This document shows, piece by piece, positions 1 through 10,280 of a DNA stretch of 64,000 bases. Origin of the DNA: Isoetes taiwanensis (lineage: Eukaryota; Streptophyta; Lycopodiopsida; Isoetales; Isoetaceae); NCBI GenBank assembly GCA_021234155.1, contig JAJEKV010000052.1, positions 4,633,606-4,697,605 on the forward strand, read 5' to 3'. The notes under the pieces are model-generated. The model saw only the letters and a list, made by a program, of their open reading frames with translations, had not been told where the DNA came from and did not search any database. The position numbers were made by a program, and so were the translations under genes. How positions within the stretch are numbered: the first letter of the stretch is position 1; each line of letters begins with the position of its first letter.

Positions 1-799
1 TTTATAAAATTGAAAATTTATGTTGGTCTTTAAATGATGACAACAAGGTTTTAGGGTTTGATATTTCAGCTCCCTACCTTGAACACCATTTACTGATCCA
101 TAATTAAGCTTGACTTGGACTTTGATACCTCTGTTTATACTCTGGCCAGTGTTAAGATATGGGCCTGGATATTACCAGGACAGACAACCTCTCAATTTCT
201 AACTAGGTTTAGTTCTTGAAGTATAGTATTTGCTAGATTAGACCCTAGCAAGTATTTTGTAAATTTTTTTTTAATACAACAACCAACACATAACTACTAT
301 TCAACTCATATGTAATTGTGTTTCAAATTTTTCTTTTTTCTTTTTTTTATTTTCTTGGTTCTCCGCCGCAATCTATCTTAATATTTCGTTGCCACGTTTT
401 TCTCAAACAGCTCCGATGGTGTAACCTGTCGCGACGTCCTATGCCGGAGACCACTTAGTTCGTAGTTATTTGAGGAGGCGAAGAAGCCAAGTCCGGCCCT
501 GCTCAGTTCGGAGAAAGCTTGATCTCGAACACGAAATCCAGGTATCACTATAAATCCGACCACTGGCTCTGTTTTAAATCCATCCTCTTCGTCCACGCTA
601 ACACTTTCCATATATCGAGCATCAAATGGGGCGCCATCACGTTTTCCTGATTTCATGTCTCTTTTCCAGCTCAAATTCAAATGTGTCAGAGTCCAATGCG
701 AATGCCCTCTTCTACGCATAGCAAATGCGACTGGAGCGAAGCCCCTCTGGTAGGGTTCTAATTTCGACCAAAACAGAGAAGAGAGGGGCGGGACATGGC
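1..799. other. AT-rich flank, no recognised gene
   Basis: No recognisable coding sequence on either strand up to 799. Bases 1-377 are AT-rich with poly-T runs. Bases 378-799 are richer in G+C and contain an open minus-strand frame of 148 codons (378-824) that resembles nothing I know. The rise in G+C may mark the 5' region of the candidate exon that starts at 800. Confidence 0.4.
267..301 (+). repeat. 35-bp inverted-repeat arm, partner at 2998-3032
   Basis: The stretch from the T-run through AATACAACAACCAACACATA to CTACTATT recurs in reverse complement at 2998-3032 with essentially no mismatch. The arms lie 2.7 kb apart. They could be the ends of one element or two fragments of a dispersed repeat in opposite orientation. 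The right arm abuts a MITE, which favours the second reading. Confidence 0.6.
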
Positions 800-988
800 A
801 TGGCGTCCCTGCCGGCGTCTTCATCTCTGAATTCGTCTATTTCTTCTGCTTTCAATTTATGGCTCCCAAATCCATGCAATAGAGTTTGCAAAAATTATAG
901 AACGGTGGACGGATGGCCAGGGAAGCAGCAGCAGTATGACGCCGGAAGCCATGGCTTATATTGCCCCTGTTGCTCCGCTGGCATGAAG
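800..988 (+). CDS. possible first exon, plastid-transit-like N-terminus
   Basis: An ATG at 800 opens 63 codons ending at AAG followed by GTAATTTT, an acceptable plant splice donor. The first 20 residues start MASLPASSS and are rich in Ser, Ala and Leu without acidic residues, as in chloroplast transit peptides. The rest has paired cysteines (CPCC near the donor) but no domain I recognise. I could not find a convincing second exon downstream: the next 1 kb is AT-rich and disturbed by repeats. It may be a real 5' exon, a fragment left after transposon damage, or chance. I prefer the ATG at 800 to the one at 725 because transit-like composition starts there. Confidence 0.25.
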
Positions 989-2018
989 GTAATTTTTTGA
1001 TTTGTTTTCATTTTGCAATTTTCTCCCCGACAAAAGATCCTTTACTTTGATCGGGCAAATGCTGCCATGGCCAGCAGGAGATTTTAAGAAGGCTTCCAAT
1101 CCAAAATAGAGAATTTATATCTCTACCAAAAGATGTATTTGGGCCACAAATGGGCGGGATCTGCAGGAAAGGGAATGAAGAGATGGGTTGTCGTATTGAC
1201 GAGGTAGAGAGGGCCAAAAACACAGAGTGGTGAACGGGATTAATTACTATGCCCACTCTGCAGCACCTTTTTTGGGTTTCTTGCCAAACCATTCTTTACT
1301 CTTTTATTCTTCGGCTTCAGGCTTAGCCTACTGCAGCGGCACTACTAGGAGGCTCTTCTGGCCCTGCCCCACAGCGGTGTCCAGAATTTTTTAGCCCAGT
1401 TTATCGATTTCCGATCCATTTCGTTCCGTTTAAATGCCCAGATCATTGCTTTGTTCCGTTTAAACGCGATTTAATGCCCGGATCATTGTTTTTCGGTCCA
1501 TTTTGTTGGGTTTATGCTAGTTTTTAGGCCAGATTGTTGGTTTTCAGGGATGTGATTGGAACGAAACCAGATTTGCGGATGAACAGAAGCATTTAAGCGA
1601 GGAAAATTAATGGGCAAACTCTTTCAAAGCGGGTTTGGGTCAAAACATGCCAGCAGCTTAAACAAAGGTGCAGGCTCAATTTGGAAATGTATAGAGAGCA
1701 AAGCATTAGTCCTATTTTATCCAAGATTAGGATGTTACTTGAAGACAAGATACAAGGTATAAGCCTAAACTTGAAACCCGATTAGACTCTATCTAGAAGT
1801 TACCACTTCTATACAATACCAAAGGTGGGAACAAATTTTACCTAGTTTTAGGGCAATATTAAAAATCCAAAAGCGTGAACAAAGCAGTCTGGAGTTTTGG
1901 GGCAACATAAACATGAAAAAGTTGATATTTGTATGTCCTTTGGAGCTAAGTCATGTTGAACACCAATTCATCACACAAACCCATGTTAAACACCAATTCA
2001 GTCTTCAATTTCAAAACT
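989..2018. other. non-coding stretch
   Basis: No gene recognised. It includes the presumed intron side of the 800-988 exon and short degenerate repeats, for example repeated versions of 'cgatttaatgcccggatcatt' around 1430-1490. Confidence 0.4.
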
Positions 2019-2230
2019 GGGATATATAGATAGCGAGGAATGAACCTATACTTTACAAATTCTTCCTGTAAAATCTTAGCTTTATTACAAGGAGCCGTCC
2101 CAACAACATAATCCCAAGGATGGTGGGATATATAGATAGCGAGGAATGAACCTATACTTTACAAATTCTTCCCGTAAAATCTTAGCTTTATTACAAGGAG
2201 CCGTCCCAACAACATAATCCCAAGGATGAT
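2019..2230. repeat. tandem duplication, 2 x 106 bp
   Basis: A 106-bp unit beginning GGGATATATAGATAGCGAGG occurs twice in tandem (about 2019-2124 and 2125-2230) with two or three differences. On the minus strand, the unit and the sequence up to 2390 can be read as one open frame of 101 codons that looks moderately protein-like but unidentified, so the duplication may lie inside a gene fragment. Confidence 0.75.
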
Positions 2231-2554
2231 GCCTAACTGAAGCCAAAGCATGTGCAAGAGCTAGGGATGGTGGTCTCCCCCTTGCATACTTCAACCCAAA
2301 CCAATCTCTTTTAAACATTTTTCCAAGTACGGGTTGTGGAGGAAGTTTATGGACCTGTTTGAAGGTGGTTGGATGTAAACCATATGACATGTGGCAATGA
2401 GAAAATGTAAAGAAATAGCTACCTTAGGAGGAGAAGATGGTGATTCTAGCATTTCTATTCTCGAACTCCCCATCAGCATGTCAGTGGGTCTAGCAAACTA
2501 CTGCACATTATAACAATGCCTAAACTGTTACAAGGGGTGGTAAAGAGAAATGTT

Positions 2555-2577
2555 CGCGGCGGCCTTGGGCCGCCGCG
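2555..2577. other. perfect GC hairpin, 10-bp stem and 3-base loop
   Basis: CGCGGCGGCC, then TTG, then its exact complement GGCCGCCGCG, in otherwise AT-rich sequence just upstream of the MITE at 2590. No T-run follows on either side that would suggest a terminator. Role unknown. Confidence 0.7.
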
Positions 2578-2589
2578 ATAAATTTCTTG

Positions 2590-2998
2590 TAACATTAATT
2601 AACTTAGACCATTGCATCCAACATTTTTAAATTAAAATCCCCCTTAAACCCCCTTTGGTTTGGGTGCATATTCACACGGGGGGTGACGTAGGGCAGCAAG
2701 AGCGCTTTTAATTATATTTTACACGTACAAAATCAACATCATATAGTATTTTGCTTAAAATCTTATAGTATTTTGCAAATCTTGTTATACAGTATAGCAA
2801 ATCTTGTACTTGCATACCCCACAAACGAGGAACTTTACGTACGGTGTAGATTAAGAAATAAGGGATGAATATGCCTATCCAACAGCTCTCGTTGCCCGGA
2901 GTCACCCCCCGTGTGAATATGCACCCAAACCAAAGGGTGTTTAAGGGGGGTTTTAATTTAAAAATGTTGGATGCAATGGTCTAAGTTAATTAATGTTA
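2590..2998. mobile_element. MITE-like element with about 100-bp terminal inverted repeats
   Basis: The left arm (2590-2688, beginning TAACATTAATTAACTTAGAC) is the reverse complement of the right arm (about 2893-2998) over about 100 bp with only two or three mismatches. The core between the arms is about 200 bp, AT-rich and non-coding, giving a 409-bp non-autonomous element. I cannot identify a target-site duplication: the flanks read TTCTTG on the left and ATAGTA on the right. The superfamily is therefore undecided. Nearly identical arms suggest recent activity. Confidence 0.75.
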
Positions 2999-3032
2999 AT
3001 AGTAGTTATGTGTTGGTTGTTGTATTAAAAAA
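2998..3032 (-). repeat. 35-bp inverted-repeat arm, partner at 267-301
   Basis: Reverse complement of 267-301. It starts where the right end of the 2590-2998 MITE stops. Confidence 0.6.
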
Positions 3033-3272
3033 CATTGTGGGCCCTTCGAGCCCTTAGGGAAACAAAGAGATGGCAACATATCTTGTGTAGAACTATAAAA
3101 CCTCACCATAGTACGATATTATATAAGGACATGTTATGATAAATTAAAATATTACCTTGGGGTAATTATATTGTAAATTTTATATATATCAAATGTGATT
3201 GCAGGATATGCAGGTTTCCAAGGCGGGGAGACGCGTGATGCTGAGGACAGCATCAAGTCAAGGTGGGGAGAA
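3033..3272 (+). mobile_element. 3' end of a gypsy internal region
   Basis: About 240 bp preceding an LTR. It ends in a purine-rich plus-strand priming tract (AAGGTGGGGAGAA) directly before TGTGACG. That arrangement is typical of the pol end of Ty3/gypsy elements. The rest of the element is missing on the left. Confidence 0.55.
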
Positions 3273-4877
3273 TGTGACGTTGCAGCATAATATATGATCT
3301 GAATACGTATATTATACTGCCACGTCACATGTACATGTCACAAATGACATGTACTTGGAAGCCGTAAAGGGTTGCACCTAGGGGGCAAGAGTTGCACCTA
3401 GGGGGGCAACCTCGAATGTTGTGCATGTTTAATAAACATACACAACTATAAACCCCATGGATCCCATTGCCAAATGGCTAAACCCCATTTGGCCAATGTC
3501 TAACCTAACCCTAAGGGTTTCTATATAAGGGCTTTCCCCTTAAACCCTAAACCTTTCTTCTTTGCATTTAGGGTTTTCCTTGAGCTCCTTTCCTTTTCTC
3601 GCATTTAGGGTTCTCTTGAGCCATTTCGGCCAAGCCAAGACCCCAATTCGCATTGCCAGGCTCTGAAAAGCCGCCTTTGCACAACAGATCTTCGAGTAGC
3701 AGCAGTCTTCAACAGGATCAGAGGCATGGATGCATTCCGAGGATCTGGAGCAGGTCAAGTACCAGGTAATTAGTCATTCTGTTGTGCAAAGTCGCCTTTT
3801 GGCTAGGCAATAAGCTGGTTTAGCATGTTAGTTCAGCCTTAGAGGCCTTACAGATTCCGAGATCATAAGCCCTAACAAAGGAACCTAATTCTGGATGTTT
3901 AGGTAGATAGATTAGATGTTATTCTTCATTTCAGTTCCGTGATGATGTTGGTATTTCACTCTGTGACCTTCATATATTGGGAAGGGGGGTAGAGGCCTAA
4001 AGCCTGTATAGCAGATGATCCTAGATAGCCTACTAGTTCCCAATTACATGCGGCCCGTGCACAGGATCCCGCCTGGTTGTGGGTGGCAGGGCAAGACCGG
4101 TTGACAAGGAGGAACTTGTCCTATCACGGATTGACCCCTCTGGTGTGTAAAGCCTACCGGGGGCCTATGCGGGCTAGGTTTTATGGCTTGTCACTGAGTG
4201 TGGGCAAGGCATGAGCTCGACACCTCTTGGGTGATGCGTCACCTTCAATGAGGTTCAAGTCGAATACAGGCAGTGGCCCTCTAGCCACCTGTGATGGGCA
4301 TGGATGCCTCTGGAGGGGAGGTGAGTCTCCTCCTGCCTCCGCGGGACTGGGGAGATGCAACCCAGCAGTAGCCCCTCTGGCTATGCACCCGGCAGGCTAC
4401 GGTCAGGTCCCAATACCTTTCAACCTACTCTGCAAAGTGTGTACGGGAGGGGTGGATGGAGTGGACTACCCTCAGCCATGTTCTTATGCCAGCCAAATCC
4501 ATTTGCCATGAATTCTGTCTGCAATGACTTCTGGAGATCCAAGCCGTCAGTCGAACCCCCTTGAGTCTGAGCCATGGGTAGGATTCCCCTTTGTTGTTAT
4601 CGTTCATATTGATGTTGTATATGTGATGATTATGATGTGTTCACCCTTCGAGGTGATTGTATTGATGTATTGTTATTATGTGCTCATGTTTATTCACGCT
4701 TTTGCAGCTAGGTCGACCCGAAGAGAGATGGGTGAATGACACATCCACTCTTCCCTTGCTGGCTCATTCCACTGGGAGTGGAGTCAGGTGGATGGCCCCT
4801 GCCAGTTTGGCTGTCAGGGGGAATCCTCCGCCTTCTGATACGATTTGTGCATCGTATAAGAAGTAGGGGACATCACA
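3273..4877 (+). mobile_element. 3' LTR of a gypsy element, about 1.6 kb
   Basis: Begins TGTGACGT right after a polypurine tract and ends ACATCACA, so its tips form the imperfect inverted repeat expected of an LTR (TG...CA). A TATA box at 3532-3539 lies only about 260 bp in, which leaves an unusually long R-U5 of about 1.3 kb. Short open frames inside (for example 4227-4511) are incidental. The partner LTR and the left target duplication are outside or deleted, so the boundaries rest on the tips and the priming tract. Confidence 0.65.
3532..3553 (+). promoter_or_regulatory. LTR TATA box with adjacent telo-box motif
   Basis: TATATAAG at 3532-3539 is followed within a few bases by TAAACCCTAAACC (3541-3553), a plant telo-box-like motif often found near transcription starts of growth-related genes. 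The position fits the core promoter of the LTR. The regulatory role is inferred. Confidence 0.45.
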
Positions 4878-5095
4878 AGTGTTTGTTAGCATCTCATTTG
4901 TATAAGACACCCTATAGTGTGAAAATAAATTATATTTGTGTGTCTTATTTTTTGTTTCAGAGTCACAAACGATATCTTATATGAAATAGGACAGCCATGT
5001 TTTAAGACATTATGCAAAAAGGCCCCAAAAAATAGGGTAACTCTATTTTCACCCCTCCTCGACCACATGAGAGGGCATAATATATTGGCAAGCTC

Positions 5096-5547
5096 TTGAG
5101 CTTCAATAATTCTAAACCTCAGCTACTAGAAGAGAATTTCTTCACAAAGAAATCCACTTTGGTCCTTGATTTGGAATCATACGCTAGTATATTCCGGATT
5201 TCAAGACCTGGGCAGCCACGAGTCTATTCTCGGTGTGGTTCAAAATGGTTCAATTCAAGAATTCATGCACAAATGGTTCTTCTGTCAAGGACCTTTATAA
5301 ACTTGGTCGAAATATGCAGAGGGTCCCGATTGTTCGTGATAATTCTTGCTCTTTCATGTGCAATCCTTCCAATGGCCTAGAAATCAAAGTGTTTTATTTT
5401 GATGGCAGAGATGAAGATCGAAAACTCTTCCATCTTTTTCAATTTTTCTGTAGTGCTACATTGTCTAATGATCTTATTAGTGCCGTAATATTGTGGAATA
5501 ACTCGGCCAACATTCAGGCCTTTGCATATAGAGGATTTGGGTTCTAG
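5096..5547 (+). pseudogene. decayed FCP1/SCP-type CTD phosphatase fragment
   Basis: The family dephosphorylates Ser/Thr, classically on the RNA polymerase II tail, using a DxDxT motif. Here one frame reads TLVLDLE near 5155, like the start of the catalytic motif, but the second Asp and the Thr are lost. Another frame (5233-5547) reads VKDLYKLGRNMQRVPIV, then NPSNGLEIK and a DEDRKLFHLFQF segment. That order matches the C-terminal half of FCP1 homology domains (VKDL.LGRDL..V.IVDN...P.NAI.I..W..D..D.ELL.LL.FL). The invariant Asp of the IVDN box is displaced, the middle of the domain is missing and the reading frame changes. The fragment lacks visible introns, so it may be a retrocopy. Confidence 0.5.
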
Positions 5548-6073
5548 CTAGTAGCACATTTTGCAAAGGGCTTCCCCTTGGTTTTGACCCTTGAAACCCC
5601 AGAATGGTCTATAATTACAACATGAACTTTATTTGATGATGCGTGGAATTTGTGTAATGATATATGCAACTGTCCAAGATTTTACATGGTTCAATAAAAC
5701 CAGATAATGTCATCCAACATATGTGATGGTGAAAGGCCATGGTCCTGTCATTTTTTCTTTGGATGTGCAAAAAGCCAAGCTCCTCAAAACGTTATGCTGG
5801 ATAAAATAATAAATCGTTGTGAAAGATTAATTTCATTTTCGAGAAAATAATACATTGCTACAAAAATAGGCACAAAAGGCACATTTAGTAATGGTGGTCG
5901 GCTTTGATCATGGCCCTAAAGTTAGCAAATCTGTGATATTACGGCTTGATACATGGGATTAGACTGTACATAAGATAGAACCATTCAGATAACCATTGAA
6001 TTGGTTTCCCATCTTCTATGAGTTCTTTTTTATTGCTTTGTATGTTCTATCTCTGTAGGCTTAGACATTTTCA
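5548..6073. other. non-coding, right part probably copia 5' LTR
   Basis: No gene. The last part ends in TTTTCA just before a primer-binding site, so it should be the 3' end of a 5' LTR. I cannot fix the left LTR edge; TGTGATATTACG at 5932 is one candidate. Confidence 0.35.
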
Positions 6074-6086
6074 TGGTATCAGAACT
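6074..6086 (+). other. copia primer-binding site
   Basis: TGGTATCAGAACT lies directly after a CA-ended sequence and 112 bp before a gag frame. TGGTATCAGA is the standard plant copia site complementary to initiator tRNA-Met. One base differs from the common TGGTATCAGAGC form. Confidence 0.7.
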
Positions 6087-6197
6087 GTGATAAAGCGAGT
6101 GATAAAGATCCTGCAGTGAACAGGTTTGGCAACCTATTTTTGGAGTGAAGCTTAGAAAGTCGATCTTCTGTTATTGAAGATTGTGTAGGGAGTAACA

Positions 6198-6713
6198 ATG
6201 TCTAAATTGCAGATTGACCAGATAGAATCAATGCCCGATATTGGTTCTCGAGGATGCCAAGCATTCTCGAAGAGCGAGAGTGCTAGGGAGTTGTCTCCAG
6301 AGAAGAACCTCGTTTGCAAGTTGACGTTGACGAAAGAGGATGGAAATGGAGAGATTGAAACTGGGGTGGTGGACAAAGATCTGGCAGCCTGGATAAAAAA
6401 GGATAGCAGAGCTCGGACTAACATTATTTTTGGTCTGAATGATGCCCAGATCCTGCTCGTAAGATTGCAACCATCAGCTCGGGATGGGTGGGAATACTTG
6501 AAGAGAACTTTTAAGCAAAGCTTCTTAAGTAAAAAACTATACCAATGGAAAAAAAAAGATTCAAAGCCAAAATGAAGGAAGAAGATAATCCGGAGGAGCA
6601 CATCACAAAGATGCAAGCTCTGGCATCACAATTAGGTGCTTTTAGACATTGAATCCAGGATGAGGACCTTGGAATAGCTATTGTGTCCAGTTTACCTAAG
6701 TCTTACAGATCGT
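6198..6713 (+). pseudogene. Ty1/copia gag fragment
   Basis: Frame 6198-6575 (125 codons), continued after a frameshift to about 6713. It shows the plant copia gag pattern: ...DLAAWIKKDSRART.IIFGL, then a LYQWKKKD region, then in the shifted frame EEHITKMQALASQL and a SSLPKSYRS box. These are the capsid segments of UBN2-type gag. The coding sequence is cut at 6711 by an inverted-repeat insertion. A premature stop also occurs near 6652. The upstream primer-binding site supports the orientation. Confidence 0.75.
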
Positions 6714-7211
6714 AAACGTCCACAGGGAGGAAATTTCTTGTTTTTTAGCCTTTTGTTCAAAACAAGAAACCAGCATGGTTCGGAGCTCAGGCGGCACCGC
6801 CAATGCTCTGCCAAGAAACCTCCAAAAGGTTTTTTATTTTCGAGTTAAACTTGACAGCCATAGTCGAAAAGCCATAGCCATAGCTCAGAACCCGTTGAAA
6901 GCCATAGCCATAGCTCGGAACCCCTTGAAAGCCATAGCCATAGCTCGGAACCCGTTGAAAGCCATAGCCATAGCTCTGAAACCCGTTGAAAGCCATAGCT
7001 GAAAAGTCATAGCCATAGCTTGGAAGCTCTGAAAGCCTTAGCCAAAAGATCTGGCGCCGAATTTTCTATCTATAAGCCCGTTGATCTGTCTGGGCATGTC
7101 TAGTGATTTGGAGGAGAAAAGAACCACCAGTTTCATGATCGTGCCTTTATGCCGTAGAACAGCTCCTTTTTTTTACGTATAGCAAAAATTTCCTCCCTGT
7201 GGATGTTTACG
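6711..7211. mobile_element. 501-bp TIR element inserted in copia gag
   Basis: The left end CGTAAACGTCCACAGGGAGG (continuing to GAAATTTCTTG) is matched in reverse complement at 7185-7211 with one or two mismatches over about 27 bp. It interrupts the copia gag between the SLPKSY box and the zinc knuckle. No protein is encoded. I see no clear target duplication (ACAGAT left, TGGCGC right). The core contains a 30-bp minisatellite. Confidence 0.7.
6871..6991 (+). repeat. 30-bp minisatellite, 4 copies
   Basis: Four tandem units of GCCATAGCCATAGCTCGGAA plus CCCGTTGAAA (6871-6900, 6901-6930, 6931-6960, 6961-6991) with single-base differences. Degenerate partial units flank both sides, to about 7040. 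It lies wholly within the TIR element. Open frames across it merely translate the repeat. Confidence 0.85.
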
Positions 7212-7232
7212 TGGCGCAACCACGTTGGCTCT

Positions 7233-7321
7233 GGGGTTTCCTGAAATAAACCCCTGGCGGCACCGCTCGTGGCTGCCGCCGCTCGCGGGCAGCTGTTAGA
7301 GGGTTTATTTCAGGAAACCCC
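7233..7321. mobile_element. 89-bp miniature inverted-repeat insertion
   Basis: GGGGTTTCCTGAAATAAACC (7233 onward, arm to 7254) and its reverse complement at 7301-7321 bracket a GC-rich core. The arms are about 21 bp and nearly perfect. It sits beside the 501-bp TIR element and adds to the disruption of the copia gag. Alternatively the two could be parts of one compound structure. Confidence 0.6.
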
Positions 7322-7359
7322 CTCCCCAATGCGGTTTCCTCCATCTTTAAAGCAAAACC

Positions 7360-7547
7360 TTGGGATGTCAGGAAGGTAAATTGAAATCCACTGCTGTCAT
7401 TGGAGTTGTGCTACAAGCAAGTCACTTTGATAATGAAGAGAAAGAGGAAGCTGTATTGGAAGAATGTAACTTGGCCATTCTTATGGACCTCTTGAGTGCT
7501 AGAGGTGTGGCAAACCTGGCCACATTGCACGTTTTTGTCCATCAAAA
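7360..7547 (+). pseudogene. copia gag C-terminus with CCHC zinc knuckle
   Basis: In the frame running through 7497-7538 the sequence reads C-x2-C-x4-H-x4-C (Cys codons at 7497, 7506 and 7536, His at 7521) with the typical GKPGHIARFC core. This RNA-binding knuckle ends gag in copia and gypsy elements. A TAG at 7500 falls inside the knuckle. The same frame then stays open past the knuckle into the next feature. Confidence 0.65.
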
Positions 7548-10226
7548 GTGCAAGCTAGGGTGTCTGACAGATCGGGCAAAAGTAATAAATTCGAGAATGT
7601 CAAGCCATCTCAGAATGCCAAGCCAAATCAGGCTGATCATGATAAAGCTAAGAAAGGACCCAGAAAAACTTGGTCCAATTTTATCCAAGTTGATACAATC
7701 ATGTCCCAGGGAAGCTCTAGTGACTACATTGTGTGCTCTGGGTTGTTGAACTCCCAAACTCAGTTAAGATGGCCAATTAGATATATTACACACAAGAATG
7801 GTGAGAACCTGGAAGGCCCAACTGAACTACATATCCCAAGGCCCACCCCAGGCAGAAGGAAGAGGCCCTACACTTTTCATAAAAGGCTACCAAGGGTGCC
7901 CAAGAGGACTAGAAGTGACAAATATTTAGAAAGGATGGAAAGTATGGCCCCAACCAAAGAAAACCTAGAGGCAATTAGGGGACAAGAGTGTTGCAATCTA
8001 GATTGCACAGTCCAGTACAGTGTGGATGACCTCGTGGAGATAAGGTCCCAATACATTGGACAGCTTCAGAAAGATAGGATTAATTTCATCTACTCCTTGT
8101 ATAGAAATTCCAGCTATGATGAAAACACAGGAAGGTTAGTTTATCAATTGAGGGGCCTGAAGGTATGTATGAGAGCATTGAGATGGATTCTTGGCGTGAG
8201 CAAGTTTTCATTTTACAGATATTGGGAGCAGGTCAGAAAAGGGCACAGGTTGTTCCAACATGGCAATGCACTGACTTTGAAACCTAGAGCAAATACTTTG
8301 AAGGCCATTGCAGTCTTCGAGAGCTTTGTGAGATACATATCTCAATCTATGCCCCACAAGTCGAAGGTGAGGTGTGTGAGTGGTCCAAAGGGTGTTGTCA
8401 CAACATTACATCTAGAAAGAGTGCCTTAAAGAGGTCAACTCCATCTTAGAAACGACTGGAGGTCAGCCTCTTTCTCAATCACATTTCAGCAAGTTATGGA
8501 GAACTCACTTCTTAGACGTGTGTGTCCTGCAACACATGCCATTCTCAAAGTGCAACACTTGCATTCAACTGAAGGATACACTTGCATCAACTGCAATAGA
8601 GAAAGAAAGAATGGCAATTAGGGAGCAATTTGCAGATCACCAAAGGGACCAAATATCATTTAGACAGTTGTATTGGCAGTGGAGAACATTTTCCCAGATG
8701 CAGCCTGACAGATTTTTGTGTATAATTCATGATAAGATGGACCAACACAAGACTTTCTTGCCAAAGCTAAATCCTTTGCCCAAGCATTGTCAAAATGCTT
8801 TTCAGATGAAAGCAAGTCTGGCGTGTGTCTTAACACATGGGCATGGAACTGGAACCTATGGTCATTTTGTGCTTGATCTATGGAGGGATGATCCAAATTT
8901 CCATGTGAGTTCTATTTTCAAGTGCTTGAGAACACTAGAGAAATGATCGATAGAAGGGAGGAGGTATTCTCCATCAGCACCCATTTATGAGGCTTTGATG
9001 GGCAATCAACCGCTCTGTTACCAAAGGCAGATGAAAGAGCTCACATCCAAGGTGTCGAAAGAATTCAAGGAGGACTTGGGATATTTCAACTTACTTGAGA
9101 AACAACTACCAGAGGAGTTAAGTGTTCAATTGGACAACTGTTGGAAAGAAAACAAGAATAGATGGATGTTTGGGGCAATGTCATATTTGACAGCAGTAGG
9201 AGTATTCAAGGTTGTGAAAGTGGGGTTCATGATGGTTGGGCATACGCATGATGATATAGATGCATTCTTCGGAACATTCTCTACCAAGCTCAAGAGAGAA
9301 AACGTGACTAGTCTCCCTGAACTAATGGATGTGTTTGAGAGCTGCATTGACCCCAACCCAATGGCTTTCTTGATGGATGAGGTTGCAGATTTGAAATCAT
9401 TTGTCGAATGATGCTTGCTAGATGGTAAGGATCAGTTGACAGGACACACAAAGCCACTTCAGTTCAAGTTTTGGGTTAGGGATGGAATACCGATCATGCA
9501 ATATAAGTGGAGACCAGGTGACAAGTTGTGGACGCCTGTACAAGGAATCGAGTTGTGGCAACGGGGGGCTACAGGTGAAGTTCTTATTCCTAGAGGGCAG
9601 CCAAAACCACTTCCTCCCTTCAAGACCGTTAAAGACTCTAGCCAACTAGTGAAGGGCATCAAGGATTATATAACGCACTGGGATGATGTTCGAAATGGAA
9701 AGCACACCTCCACTCTGAAGAAAAATCACATGGAGTCCCTAATCAATTACTGGGAGAAAGTTGTGACATACTTAGAAACAGAACAGCCATGTGGGTGGAA
9801 GTTGAGAGAGGGTTCTTACCAAAGTCCAGATGGGAGGGTTCTCATAGAGCAAGCACATCTAAGAAAGTTGACTTCGGTCCTAACAATGGTTCCAAGTGGT
9901 TTGTGGGAAGTAAGGCCTCAAAGCCAAAGTGGTTTGATCTTCCTGAGTGGGATCCTTTTGAGGACATCAAGGAAGGATACTTTGTGCTAGTAAGACCTGA
10001 CGATGAGGATTGTCCAATATGGTTAGGAGTGGCACTCTCTGATGTAACCACCACCATGGCTGATGGAGAGGAGTTGTATCCTGGATTCCAAGTTCAATAT
10101 TGGGAGCCCATTGGAAGACACAAGAAGGGCAACTTGAAGGAGCAATACACTGACTGCTGGGAGAAGAAGTGGAGGGCAAATCATGCTGATCCTCAAAGGA
10201 GGGAATTGGTGGAGTGTGTGGTATAG
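7548..10226 (+). pseudogene. DUF7869-type, DDE-like transposase-related protein, broken
   Basis: About 2.7 kb of coding sequence in four pieces (7548-8429, 8518-8946, 8995-9411, 9415-9990, then 9789-10226 in another frame). Three acidic motifs in order resemble a DDE nuclease core: HDKMDQHKT (about 8728), LDNCWKENKN (about 9130) and GHTHDDIDAFFG (about 9238). The C-terminal part (EGYFVLVRP ... VQYWEPIG) looks like a small BAH-like or beta-barrel module. The family is common in fern, moss and algal genomes. I recall its label as DUF7869; a transposase function is inferred. Breaks: a frameshift near 8410-8440, in-frame TGA at 8944 and 9409, and a frameshift near 9840. The first frame is continuous with the upstream gag knuckle. 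Confidence 0.6.
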
Positions 10227-10238
10227 TCATATCCAACC

Positions 10239-10280
10239 ATTTCAAAGGACAAGACACACATTTCAAAGGACAAGACACAC
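10239..10280 (+). repeat. 21-bp tandem duplication
   Basis: The unit ATTTCAAAGGACAAGACACA plus C occurs twice, just past the stop of the DDE-like coding region. Confidence 0.85.

Noticed and set aside
378-824. 148-codon minus-strand open frame
   Set aside because: No recognisable domain, overlaps the opposite-strand candidate exon, and G+C richness alone can keep it open.
6775-7002. Repeat protein with KAIAIARNPL units
   Set aside because: Translation of the 30-bp minisatellite inside a TIR element; the opposite strand gives an equally regular frame.
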